A DNA stretch of 20,730 bases, taken from Bacteroidia bacterium. GTDB taxonomy: Bacteria; Bacteroidota; Bacteroidia; Bacteroidales; Dysgonomonadaceae. The stretch is from contig JAUNRY010000011.1 of NCBI GenBank assembly GCA_030539475.1, positions 1 through 20,730 on the forward strand. Reading direction: 5' to 3'. Numbering within the stretch: the first letter of the stretch is position 1; every line of letters starts with the position of its first letter. Shown one piece after another: positions 7,742 through 16,604 of this stretch. The position numbers and the translations under genes were made by a program. The notes below the pieces were generated by a model that ran no database searches, had not been told where the DNA came from, and saw nothing but the letters and a program-made list of their open reading frames with translations.

Positions 7742-10700
7742 CTACGCTTCTTCTTCCTGATACAGCGGTGAACGTTTTGCTGCATTCATGCGGTCGAAAT
7801 CTTCTTTTGAGCCGGCAATGATTTTGTCGTACTCGCGAAGGCCTGTTCCTGCCGGAATCAAGTGCCCGCAAATAACGTTTTCTTTCAGCCCCTCCAGTGT
7901 GTCCACTTTTCCGTTGATGGCGGCGTCGTTCAACACCTTGGTGGTTTCCTGGAACGAAGCAGCCGACATGAAGCTGGTGGTTTGCAGCGCGGCGCGCGTG
8001 ATACCTTGCAGCACCTGATTGGCGGTTGCCGGAATAGCGTCGCGGCTTTCAACCAGTTTCAGGTCGCGGCGTTTTAGCGAACTGTTTTCGTCGCGCAGCT
8101 TGCGCACGGTAACAATCTGTCCCGGCTCGAATATTTGGGAATCTCCGGCATCCACGATAACTTTTTTACCCCAGATGCGATCGTTTTCTTCCATCATTTC
8201 GTGCTTGTCAACCAATTGTTGCTCCAGGAATCGGGTATCGCCCGGTTCAACCACTTCTACCTTGCGCATCATCTGACGAACAATTACTTCGAAGTGCTTG
8301 TCGTTGATTTTCACACCTTGCAAGCGATACACATCCTGAACTTCGTTCACAATGTATTCCTGAACGGCCGTTGGCCCCATAATCGCCAGAATGTCGGCGG
8401 GAGTGGTAGCTCCGTCCGATAGCGGCATGCCGGCGCGTACGAAGTCGTTTTCCTGAACAAGAATCTGTTTCGATAGCGGCACCAGGTATTTTTTGATTTC
8501 TCCGGTTTTTGATGTAACGGATATTTCCTGATTACCGCGTTTGATCTTGCCAAACGATACTTCTCCGTCAATTTCGGATACAACCGCGGGATTAGACGGG
8601 TTTCGCGCTTCGAACAACTCGGTAACACGCGGGAGTCCTCCCGTAATATCACCGGTTTTTCCCACCGCGCGTGGAATTTTCACCAGCACATCGCCAACTT
8701 TTATTTCGTCGTCTTCGTTTTTCACAATGTGAGCACCAAGCGGCAAGGAGTAAGTGCGCTGTACATCATCGTCTTGATTCACGATATGAGCCGAAGGAGC
8801 CTTGGTTTTATCGCGCGATTCGATGATGACTTTCTCTTTCAATCCGGTTTGCTCGTCCGATTCCACTTTATAGGTAATACCTTCAATAAAGTTTTCGAAC
8901 TTGATTCTACCGCCTGCTTCCGAGATGATTACCGCGTTAAACGGATCCCATTCGCAAATCAAATCGCCTTTTTTCACTTTGTCGCCATCGTTGAAATACA
9001 GTTTTGCACCGTAAGGAACGTTGTGCGAGAGAAGAACAATTTTGGTGTTCGGATCAATAATACGCATTTCCACCAACCGGCTCACTACCACTTTGTAGGT
9101 TTTTCCTTCCGCGTCTTGCGATTCAACGAAGCGGAGCTCGTCGAATTCCAGAATACCGTCGTATTTGGTAACGATTCTGTTTTCGGCGGCGATGTTGGAA
9201 GCAATACCTCCCACGTGGAAAGTACGCAACGTAAGCTGTGTACCCGGTTCGCCAATGGATTGAGCGGCAATAACGCCCACGGCTTCCCCTTTTTGCACCA
9301 TTTGTCCGGTAGCGAGGTTTCGGCCGTAGCATTTGGCGCAAACACCGTGGCGGGATTCACAAGTGAGCACCGAACGGATTTCTACGCGTTCGATGGGAGA
9401 GCTGTCTATTTTTTCGGCAATTTCTTCCGTAATTTCATCGCCGGAGTTTACCAAAATATCGCCGGTAGTAGGATGTTGAACATCGTGTACGGAAACGCGT
9501 CCGAGAATACGCTCGTTGAGCGATGCGATTACTTCGTCGTTGTTCTTAATGGCTGATGCAGCCAATCCGCGCAATGTGCCGCAGTCCACTTCGTTGATGA
9601 TGACGTCTTGCGAAACGTCCACCAAGCGGCGTGTCAGGTAACCGGCATCGGCCGTTTTCAGTGCCGTATCGGCAAGCCCTTTACGCGCACCGTGCGTGGA
9701 GATGAAGTATTCCAATACCGAAAGCCCTTCCTTAAAGTTGGAAAGAATGGGGTTTTCGATAATCTGTGCGCCTTCGGCGCCGCTCTTTTGCGGTTTGGCC
9801 ATCAATCCACGCATACCGGAGAGCTGACGGATCTGCTCGCGCGAACCACGGGCGCCCGAATCGAGCATCATGTACACGGAGTTGAAACCTTTGTCGTCTT
9901 CGGCCAGTTGCTTCATCAGAATGTTGGACAACTTGGAGTTGATGTGCGTCCACGTGTCGATAATCTGGTTGTACCGCTCGTTATACGTGATGAATCCCAT
10001 GTTGTAGTTATCCATAATCTGCTCCACTTCGGCGTACCCTTGCTGGATGAGATCTTCTTTTTCTTTCGGGATAATTACATCTTCGAGGTTGAAAGACAAT
10101 CCGCCTCTGAAAGCCATTTTGTATCCTAAATCCTTGATATCGTCCAGGTATTGGGCTGTGCGGGCTACTCCGCAGGTTTTTATCACTTTTCCGATAATAT
10201 CGCGAAGTGATTTTTTCGAGAGCAGCTCGTTGATGTATCCCACTTCTTTGGGAATATATTCGTTGGTGATTACGCGTCCAACGGTTGTCTGGTGCATCTT
10301 GCGGATGGGATCGCCGTTTTCGTCGATATCGTCAACCATAACATTCACCAGCGCGTGAATTTCCACTCTGCCTTCATTGTAAGCTATGATGGATTCTTCT
10401 TCGCCGTAGAAAGTCATGCCTTCGCCGCGCGCTCCCGGCCGTATTTTTGTGATGTAGTACAGCCCAAGCACCATATCTTGCGAGGGAACCGTGATGGGTG
10501 CTCCGTTGGCCGGATTCAGTATGTTGTGCGAAGCCAGCATCAGAATTTGAGCTTCCAGAATGGCCTCGTTACCAAGCGGCAGGTGAACGGCCATTTGGTC
10601 GCCGTCGAAGTCGGCGTTGAATGCCGTACACGATAGCGGGTGAAGCTGAATGGCTTTTCCTTCAATGAGTTTAGGCTGAAAAGCCTGAATACCCAAGCGG

Positions 10701-12022
10701 TGAAGTGTAGGGGCGCGGTTCAGGAGAACGGGGTGCCCTTTCATCACGTATTCCAGGATGTCGTAAACCACGGGTTCTTTTCTGTCGACGATTTTTTTCG
10801 CCGATTTCACCGTTTTAACGATTCCTCTCTCAATGAGTTTACGGATGATGAACGGTTTATAGAGTTCGGCCGCCATGTCTTTGGGCAAACCGCATTCGTG
10901 CATTTTAAGCTCCGGGCCTACCACGATAACCGAACGAGCCGAATAGTCCACACGTTTACCGAGCAGGTTCTGGCGGAAACGCCCTTGTTTCCCTTTCAAA
11001 CTGTCGGAAAGCGATTTGAGCGGACGGTTGGAATCGGTTTTAATCGCGCTCGATTTTCGTGAGTTGTCGAACAGCGAATCAACGGCTTCCTGCAACATAC
11101 GTTTTTCGTTGCGCAGGATCACGTCGGGAGCTTTAATATCGATGAGCCTTTTCAAGCGGTTGTTGCGGATAATTACGCGGCGATACAAATCGTTGAGGTC
11201 TGATGTAGCAAAGCGTCCTCCGTCCAGCGGAACCAAGGGGCGCAAATCGGGCGGAATAACGGGAACCACTTTCATGACCATCCAATCCGGCTTGTTTACG
11301 CTTTTCGACCCGCGAAACGCTTCCACTACCTGAAGCTGTTTCAGGGCTTCGTTCTTGCGCTGTTGCGAAGTGTCGGTGTTGGCGCGGTGGCGCAGTTGGT
11401 TGGCCAGCTTATCGAGATTGATGCGTTCCAGCAAATCGAGGATTGCTTCGGCACCCATTTTCGCGATAAACTTGTTGGGGTCTGTATCTTCCAGCAGTTG
11501 ATTGTCTTTGGGAAGCGTGTCTAATAAATCCAGGTATTCTTCTTCGCTCAGCAAATCCCTTTCGGCTACTTTGTCTTCGAGTACGCCGGGCTGAATTACC
11601 ACGTATCTTTCGTAATAGATAATGGAGTCCAGTTTTTTAGTGGGGATTCCCAACAGATAACCTATTTTGTTGGGCAACGAGCGGAAATACCAGATGTGCG
11701 CCACGGGAACTACCAGATGAATATGCCCGGTGCGTTCGCGGCGTACTTTTTTTTCCGTAACTTCCACACCGCATCGGTCGCACACAATGCCTTTGTAGCG
11801 AATGCGTTTGTATTTTCCGCAATGGCACTCGTAGTCTTTTACGGGGCCGAAAATGCGTTCGCAAAACAATCCGTCGCGCTCGGGTTTGTAGGTGCGGTAG
11901 TTTATGGTTTCAGGTTTTAGCACTTCGCCGAAAGAACTTTCCAGAATTTGTTCGGGAGATGCCAAACTGATGGTTATTTTTGAAAAGTTACTCTTTATTT
12001 TATTTTCTTTTCTAAATGCCAT
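7742..12022 (-). CDS. rpoC: DNA-directed RNA polymerase subunit beta'
   Basis: This is the catalytic beta' subunit of RNA polymerase, which holds the active-site magnesium. The 1426-residue product is full length. The N-terminal zinc site is Cys66, Cys68, Cys81 and Cys84. The catalytic loop NADFDGD at 469-475 has Asp471, Asp473 and Asp475. The second zinc site is Cys814, Cys888, Cys895 and Cys898, the same numbers as in the Escherichia coli protein. The bridge-helix and trigger-loop regions follow, and the C terminus ends in an acidic tail (EEEA). The ATG start gives MAFRKENKIKSNF. It is the last gene of the cluster, 102 bases after rpoB; that spacer contains a mirrored octamer array. A strong palindrome marks the end of the unit. 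Confidence 0.98.
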   Translation of the reverse strand: MAFRKENKIKSNFSKITISLASPEQILESSFGEVLKPETINYRTYKPERDGLFCERIFGPVKDYECHCGKYKRIRYKGIVCDRCGVEVTEKKVRRERTGHIHLVVPVAHIWYFRSLPNKIGYLLGIPTKKLDSIIYYERYVVIQPGVLEDKVAERDLLSEEEYLDLLDTLPKDNQLLEDTDPNKFIAKMGAEAILDLLERINLDKLANQLRHRANTDTSQQRKNEALKQLQVVEAFRGSKSVNKPDWMVMKVVPVIPPDLRPLVPLDGGRFATSDLNDLYRRVIIRNNRLKRLIDIKAPDVILRNEKRMLQEAVDSLFDNSRKSSAIKTDSNRPLKSLSDSLKGKQGRFRQNLLGKRVDYSARSVIVVGPELKMHECGLPKDMAAELYKPFIIRKLIERGIVKTVKSAKKIVDRKEPVVYDILEYVMKGHPVLLNRAPTLHRLGIQAFQPKLIEGKAIQLHPLSCTAFNADFDGDQMAVHLPLGNEAILEAQILMLASHNILNPANGAPITVPSQDMVLGLYYITKIRPGARGEGMTFYGEEESIIAYNEGRVEIHALVNVMVDDIDENGDPIRKMHQTTVGRVITNEYIPKEVGYINELLSKKSLRDIIGKVIKTCGVARTAQYLDDIKDLGYKMAFRGGLSFNLEDVIIPKEKEDLIQQGYAEVEQIMDNYNMGFITYNERYNQIIDTWTHINSKLSNILMKQLAEDDKGFNSVYMMLDSGARGSREQIRQLSGMRGLMAKPQKSGAEGAQIIENPILSNFKEGLSVLEYFISTHGARKGLADTALKTADAGYLTRRLVDVSQDVIINEVDCGTLRGLAASAIKNNDEVIASLNERILGRVSVHDVQHPTTGDILVNSGDEITEEIAEKIDSSPIERVEIRSVLTCESRHGVCAKCYGRNLATGQMVQKGEAVGVIAAQSIGEPGTQLTLRTFHVGGIASNIAAENRIVTKYDGILEFDELRFVESQDAEGKTYKVVVSRLVEMRIIDPNTKIVLLSHNVPYGAKLYFNDGDKVKKGDLICEWDPFNAVIISEAGGRIKFENFIEGITYKVESDEQTGLKEKVIIESRDKTKAPSAHIVNQDDDVQRTYSLPLGAHIVKNEDDEIKVGDVLVKIPRAVGKTGDITGGLPRVTELFEARNPSNPAVVSEIDGEVSFGKIKRGNQEISVTSKTGEIKKYLVPLSKQILVQENDFVRAGMPLSDGATTPADILAIMGPTAVQEYIVNEVQDVYRLQGVKINDKHFEVIVRQMMRKVEVVEPGDTRFLEQQLVDKHEMMEENDRIWGKKVIVDAGDSQIFEPGQIVTVRKLRDENSSLKRRDLKLVESRDAIPATANQVLQGITRAALQTTSFMSAASFQETTKVLNDAAINGKVDTLEGLKENVICGHLIPAGTGLREYDKIIAGSKEDFDRMNAAKRSPLYQEEEA

Positions 12023-12037
12023 ATTGTTAATTTGTAA

Positions 12038-12122
12038 TGTGCCAATTAATCAATGCGGCAATATGCCAATTTTGAGCGTGCTGTTTACCGGCACATTGGC
12101 ACATTGATACATTAGTGTAATT
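12038..12122. repeat. Mirrored octamer array in the rpoB-rpoC spacer
   Basis: On the + strand, four consecutive 8-nt units (12038-12069) each end in CAA, for example TGTGCCAA and TATGCCAA. After about 21 bases, inverted units follow at 12091-12114: GCACATTG twice exactly, then ATACATTA, with a fourth degenerate unit to 12122. Taken on one strand, both arms are variants of CAATGTGC, so the whole can fold as an imperfect long hairpin. It fills nearly all of the 102-base spacer and would be transcribed with rpoBC. Confidence 0.75.
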
Positions 12123-12124
12123 TA

Positions 12125-15100
12125 TTAGTCGAGATCCATGCTCAAGCCTAATCCTTTCAGCTCGTGAAGCAGTACGTTCAGCGACTCGGGAATACCGGGC
12201 TGCGGCATTGCCTCGCCTTTCACTATGGATTCGTATGCTTTGGAACGCCCTACAACGTCGTCGGATTTCACGGTCAGGATTTCCTGCAGGATGTGCGACG
12301 CGCCGAATGCTTCGAGCGCCCAAACCTCCATTTCTCCGAAACGCTGTCCTCCGAACTGCGCTTTACCTCCCAGCGGCTGCTGCGTGATGAGCGAGTACGG
12401 GCCGATGGATCGGGCGTGCATTTTGTCTTCTACCATGTGGCCGAGTTTCAGCATATAGATGATACCTACGGTTGCGGGTTGGTCGAAACGCTCGCCTGTG
12501 CCGCCGTCGTACAGATACGTTTTTCCGTATCGGGGAACGCCGGCTTTATCTGTCCATTCGTTCAGGTCGTCTAACGACGCGCCATCGAAAATGGGCGTAG
12601 CGAATTTCACGTCCAGGTTTTTACCCGCCCATCCGAGAACGGTTTCAAAAATCTGCCCCAGGTTCATACGCGAGGGTACGCCCAGCGGGTTCAGAACGAT
12701 GTCAACCGGTGTTCCGTCGGCAAGGAAAGGCATGTCTTCGGAACGAACAATTTTGGATACGATACCTTTGTTACCGTGGCGTCCGGCCATTTTGTCGCCT
12801 ACTTGAATTTTGCGTTTCTTGGCTACGTAAACCTTTGCAATTTGCATGATTCCGGACGGAAGCTCGTCGCCGATGGTTAAATCGAAACGTTTGCGTTTGA
12901 GTTCCGCGTCCAGTTCTTTGTGCTTGCGCAAGTAGTTGATAACCGTTGTGCGAATCAATTTGTTTTTGTGCCCATCGGAGGTCCATTTGCTCAGTTGAAC
13001 CGATTGGTAATCGATATCAGTGAGCGCTTTCAGCGTGAATTTTGCGCCTTTCGGCACAATGTCCATGTTGGTGTAATCTTTCACGCCGGCGGAAGTTTTA
13101 CCTTCGGTTATTTGCAATAGTTTTTCGATAAGCAGCTTGCGCAAATCTTCCATTTTGTTCTCGTACTCTTCGTCGAGTTTTGGAAGGAGCGCTTTGTTAG
13201 ACAACTTGCTTTTGCCTTTTTTGGCAGCTTTCGAGAACAGGTTTGTATTGATAACCACACCTTTGAGCGATGGTGACGCTTTCAGCGAAGCATCTTTCAC
13301 ATCGCCTGCCTTGTCGCCGAAAATGGCGCGAAGCAGTTTTTCTTCGGGTGAAGGATCGGATTCGCCTTTCGGGGTGATTTTTCCGAGCAGGATATCGCCC
13401 GGTTTCACGCGCGCGCCCACGCGGATGATTCCGTGTTCATCCAGGTCTTTGGTGGCGTCTTCGCTCACGTTGGGGATATCGGAAGTAAGTTCTTCCAGTC
13501 CGCGTTTGGTTTCGCGTACTTCCAACGCAAATTCTTCCACGTGAACCGATGTGAAAACATCTTCACTTACCAGTCTTTCGTTCAGCACGATAGCATCCTC
13601 AAAATTGTACCCTTTCCACGGCATGAACGCCACTTTGAGGTTGCGTCCGAGCGCCAGCTCACCGTTTTCGGTGGAAAAACCTTCGGTCAGAATATCGCCT
13701 TTGGCAACTTTTTGTCCTACGCGGCATATGGGGCGTAAGTCAACCGTTGTATTTTGGTTGGTTTTTCGGAATTTGGGAATATCGTATTTTTTGGTTGAGT
13801 CTTCAAAGCTGGTAAACTCTTCTTCTTCCGTTCTGTCGTATCTTATTTTGATGGTGGTTGCATCCACGTAAATAACTTCGCCGTTTCCTTCGGCCATGAG
13901 TTGCGTGCGCGAATCTTTGATCAGTTGGCCTTCTATTCCGGTTGCCACAATCGGGGCCTCGCTCTTGATGAGCGGCACGGCCTGGCGCATCATGTTCGAT
14001 CCCATCAATGCACGGTTGGCGTCATCGTGCTCGAGGAAGGGGATGAGCGATGCGGCAATAGACGCGATTTGCATGGGCGAAACGTCCATGAGGTCTACTT
14101 CTTCGGGAGTGGCAAGCGGATAATCTGCTTCCAGTCTCGATTTTACGCGCGGTAAAACAAACTCGCCTTTTTCGTCGAGCGGAGCGTTTCCTTGCGCTAC
14201 CACTTTTTCTTCTTCTTCTTCGGCCGACAGGTAAATTACCTCGTTGTTTTTGGTGTTTACCACGCCGTTTTCTACTTTGCGGTAGGGCGTTTCAATGAAA
14301 CCCAGATCGTTTATTTTGGCGTAAACGCAAAGCGACGAAATAAGCCCGATGTTGGGGCCTTCGGGAGTTTCAATCGGACACAAACGGCCGTAGTGCGTGT
14401 AATGCACGTCGCGCACCTCGAAACCGGCGCGCTCGCGCGAAAGTCCGCCGGGCCCTAATGCCGATAGGCGGCGCTTGTGCGTGATTTCTGCCAGCGGGTT
14501 GGTCTGATCCATGAATTGCGAAAGCGCGTTTGTTCCGAAAAATGTGTTTATTACGGAAGAAATGGTTTTCGCGTTTATCAGGTCGATGGGGGTGAACACT
14601 TCGTTGTCGCGCACGTTCATCCTTTCGCGAATGATGCGCGCCATGCGGTTTAGCCCCACGCCAAACTGAGAATATAATTGTTCCCCAACGGTGCGAACCC
14701 GGCGGTTGCTCAAGTGGTCGATATCGTCCACTACGGCTTTGGAGTTCACCAGTTCGATGAGGTATTTAATGATCTCGATGATGTCTTCTTTGGTAAGCAC
14801 GCGAATGCTTTCATCTATGTCGAGATTCAGTTTTTTGTTCATTCTGTAACGGCCTACATCGCCCAAATCGTAACGCTTTTCGGAGAAGAAAAGGTTGTTG
14901 ATTACTTCGCGCGCGCTGGCGTCGTCTGCCGGTTCCGCGCTGCGCAGCTGGCGGTAAATGTGCCTGATTGCATCAATTTCCGTATTGCTCGGGTCTTTCT
15001 GCAATGTGTTGTATATGATGGAGAAATCCGATGAATTGGGGGTTTCTTTGTGAAGGAGGATGGAGGGAACGTCGGATTCCAAAATATCATCGATATGTTC

Positions 15101-15937
15101 TTGTTCAAGAATGGTTTCCCGTTCAATGATTACTTCGTTTCTTTCAATAGAAGTTACTTCGCCGGTGTCTTCGTCCACGAAGTCTTCCATCCACGATTTC
15201 AACACGCGCGCCGCGAGTTTTCTGCCCAAAACCTTTTTCAGGTTGGCTTTATTTACTTTTACTTCTTCGGCAAGGTCGAATATTTCGAGAATATCTTTAT
15301 CGCTTTCAAAGCCTATAGAGCGCAGCAGCGTGGTTACGGGCAATTTCTTTTTACGATCGATATACGCGTACATGACGTTGTTGATGTCGGTAGCGAATTC
15401 AATCCACGACCCTTTAAACGGAATAATTCTTGCCGAGTACAGCAAGGTTCCGTTGGCGTGCAAACTTTGTCCGAAGAATACGCCGGGCGAACGGTGCAAT
15501 TGAGACACAATGACGCGTTCGGCTCCGTTGATGACGAAGGTTCCCTGTTCCGTCATATAGGGAATGGTTCCCAGATAGACGTCCTGAATTACGGGAGCGA
15601 AATCTTCGTGGTCGGGGTCGGTGCAATATAAGTACAGCTTTGCCTTTAGCGGGACGCTATAGGTTAGGCCTCTGTCTATACACTCATCGATGGAATAACG
15701 AGGTGGGTCGACAAAATAATCTAAAAACTCAAGGACGAAGTTGTTACGTGTATCCGCGATAGGGAAATTTTCCGTGAAAACTTTATACAATCCTTCATTT
15801 TTCCTGCTTTCGGGGGGAGCGTCTAACTGTAAAAAATCCTGAAACGACTTCAATTGTATTTCCAGAAAATCCGGAAAATCCATCGGGTTTTTTATAGACG
15901 CGAAATTTATTCGTTGGTTGGTGTTATTTGAAGACAT
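12125..15937 (-). CDS. rpoB: DNA-directed RNA polymerase subunit beta
   Basis: This is the beta subunit of RNA polymerase, forming one side of the active-site cleft and the rifampicin pocket. It has 1270 residues, against 1342 in Escherichia coli. The rifampicin cluster is at about 471-495, with Gln474, Asp477, His487, Arg490 and Ser492 equivalent to E. coli Gln513, Asp516, His526, Arg529 and Ser531; all carry the drug-sensitive residue. Nearby differences (Thr479, Ala483, Leu491) look lineage-typical rather than resistance mutations. The active-site lysines lie in the KMAGRHGNKG motif at Lys1049 and Lys1057. The C terminus has the conserved beta' contact region (GEMEVWALEAFGA). The ATG at 15937 is preceded by a 238-base leader after rplL that carries an attenuator-like hairpin and short repeats. 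It is probably co-transcribed with rpoC. Confidence 0.98.
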   Translation of the reverse strand: MSSNNTNQRINFASIKNPMDFPDFLEIQLKSFQDFLQLDAPPESRKNEGLYKVFTENFPIADTRNNFVLEFLDYFVDPPRYSIDECIDRGLTYSVPLKAKLYLYCTDPDHEDFAPVIQDVYLGTIPYMTEQGTFVINGAERVIVSQLHRSPGVFFGQSLHANGTLLYSARIIPFKGSWIEFATDINNVMYAYIDRKKKLPVTTLLRSIGFESDKDILEIFDLAEEVKVNKANLKKVLGRKLAARVLKSWMEDFVDEDTGEVTSIERNEVIIERETILEQEHIDDILESDVPSILLHKETPNSSDFSIIYNTLQKDPSNTEIDAIRHIYRQLRSAEPADDASAREVINNLFFSEKRYDLGDVGRYRMNKKLNLDIDESIRVLTKEDIIEIIKYLIELVNSKAVVDDIDHLSNRRVRTVGEQLYSQFGVGLNRMARIIRERMNVRDNEVFTPIDLINAKTISSVINTFFGTNALSQFMDQTNPLAEITHKRRLSALGPGGLSRERAGFEVRDVHYTHYGRLCPIETPEGPNIGLISSLCVYAKINDLGFIETPYRKVENGVVNTKNNEVIYLSAEEEEEKVVAQGNAPLDEKGEFVLPRVKSRLEADYPLATPEEVDLMDVSPMQIASIAASLIPFLEHDDANRALMGSNMMRQAVPLIKSEAPIVATGIEGQLIKDSRTQLMAEGNGEVIYVDATTIKIRYDRTEEEEFTSFEDSTKKYDIPKFRKTNQNTTVDLRPICRVGQKVAKGDILTEGFSTENGELALGRNLKVAFMPWKGYNFEDAIVLNERLVSEDVFTSVHVEEFALEVRETKRGLEELTSDIPNVSEDATKDLDEHGIIRVGARVKPGDILLGKITPKGESDPSPEEKLLRAIFGDKAGDVKDASLKASPSLKGVVINTNLFSKAAKKGKSKLSNKALLPKLDEEYENKMEDLRKLLIEKLLQITEGKTSAGVKDYTNMDIVPKGAKFTLKALTDIDYQSVQLSKWTSDGHKNKLIRTTVINYLRKHKELDAELKRKRFDLTIGDELPSGIMQIAKVYVAKKRKIQVGDKMAGRHGNKGIVSKIVRSEDMPFLADGTPVDIVLNPLGVPSRMNLGQIFETVLGWAGKNLDVKFATPIFDGASLDDLNEWTDKAGVPRYGKTYLYDGGTGERFDQPATVGIIYMLKLGHMVEDKMHARSIGPYSLITQQPLGGKAQFGGQRFGEMEVWALEAFGASHILQEILTVKSDDVVGRSKAYESIVKGEAMPQPGIPESLNVLLHELKGLGLSMDLD

Positions 15938-15982
15938 GCGTGTGAGTTTATGAACTTATTGTTTGTATCGGAGTAAGCGGGC

Positions 15983-16015
15983 TGTGAGTTGCGAGTTCCG
16001 AGAGGCTTGTGCCTC
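15983..16015. repeat. Heptamer repeat and small hairpin in the rpoB leader
   Basis: Three 7-nt units (TGTGAGT, TGCGAGT, TCCGAGA) occupy 15983-16003. They run into a small perfect hairpin, GAGGC (16002-16006), loop TTGT, GCCTC (16011-16015). The element lies 46-78 bases upstream of the rpoB start and would be part of the rpoB leader RNA. No function is assigned. Confidence 0.5.
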
Positions 16016-16037
16016 AGTGTTGAAAGGTGTAATTTTC

Positions 16038-16070
16038 TTACCTTGTTTCCTTGTTTTTCGCGCAAAACAA
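16038..16070. repeat. Octamer repeat with inverted end in the rplL-rpoB spacer
   Basis: Two similar 8-nt units, TTACCTTG and TTTCCTTG (16038-16053), are followed by a T-rich third. The last part forms a 7-bp inverted repeat, TTGTTTT (16051-16057) with AAAACAA (16064-16070), around CGCG-containing loop bases. It shares the 8-nt period of the other spacer arrays but is shorter and less regular. Confidence 0.45.
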
Positions 16071-16110
16071 CCTGCTTTTCTATTCGACAAAATGTCTGAT
16101 ATGTATTGAC

Positions 16111-16150
16111 ACAAAAGGTTAAGAATCTTCTCGGTTGAAGATTCCTAACC
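16111..16150 (-). terminator. Terminator or attenuator hairpin between rplL and rpoB
   Basis: On the - strand, the arm GGTTAGGAATCTTC (16150-16137) pairs with GAAGATTCTTAACC (16130-16117), with 13 of 14 positions matched around a 6-base loop. TTTTGTG follows at once. It starts 25 bases after the rplL stop codon. A hairpin here is known from the rplL-rpoB spacer of other bacteria, where partial termination makes ribosomal stalk proteins in excess over polymerase subunits; the same role is inferred here. Confidence 0.8.
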
Positions 16151-16175
16151 AAATTAACCTGTTGAAAGGCAAATC

Positions 16176-16556
16176 TTATTTAAGTTCAACTTCTGCTCCT
16201 GCCTCTTCAAGTTGTTTTTTCAAAGCGTCAGCTTCGTCTTTTGTTACACCTTTTTTGATTTCGCTCGGAGCTCCGTCGACTAAGTCTTTAGACTCTTTCA
16301 GTCCCAGTCCGGTAAGTTCTTTAACTGCTTTTACAACAGCTAATTTAGCTTGGCCTGCGCTTTTAAGAACCACATCAAATGATGTTTTTTCTTCAGCCGC
16401 TCCGGCTTCGCCGTCGGCAGCAGGGCCGGCAGCTACAGCCACAGCTGCAGCAGCGGGTTCAATACCGTACTCTGTTTTTAAAATTTCAGCAAGTTCGTTA
16501 ACCTCTTTTACTGTTAAGTTAACTAATTGTTCAGCAAATGCTTTTAAGTCTGCCAT
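16176..16556 (-). CDS. rplL: 50S ribosomal protein L7/L12
   Basis: L7/L12 is the multicopy stalk protein that recruits and activates translational GTPases such as EF-Tu and EF-G. The product has 126 residues. An N-terminal dimerisation domain binding L10 (about 1-33) is followed by an Ala/Gly-rich hinge (about 34-56) and the compact C-terminal domain containing KAVKELTGLGLKESKDLVD, the factor-binding helices. It starts 48 bases after rplJ. Being directly ahead of the attenuator hairpin fits its need to be made in excess of the other products of this cluster. Confidence 0.98.
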   Translation of the reverse strand: MADLKAFAEQLVNLTVKEVNELAEILKTEYGIEPAAAAVAVAAGPAADGEAGAAEEKTSFDVVLKSAGQAKLAVVKAVKELTGLGLKESKDLVDGAPSEIKKGVTKDEADALKKQLEEAGAEVELK

Positions 16557-16604
16557 TTTTGTATTTATTAAGTTGATTACTAATTCTGTTTGTTTGGGTG
16601 AAAA

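Noticed and set aside
12038..12122. Possible CRISPR-like array
   Set aside because: Units are only 8 nt, directly adjacent, degenerate and inverted in the second half. There are no unique spacers and no cas genes.
14440..14530. Possible rifampicin-resistance allele in RpoB
   Set aside because: The positions most often mutated in resistance (equivalents of E. coli Gln513, Asp516, His526, Arg529 and Ser531) all have the sensitive residue. Thr479, Ala483 and Leu491 appear to be lineage differences.
16082..16115. Independent rpoB promoter after the rplL hairpin
   Set aside because: The best candidate on the - strand, ACATTTTG, matches 6 of 8 consensus positions and its distance to an upstream TTTG (16 bases) is shorter than usual, so it is too weak to list as a feature.
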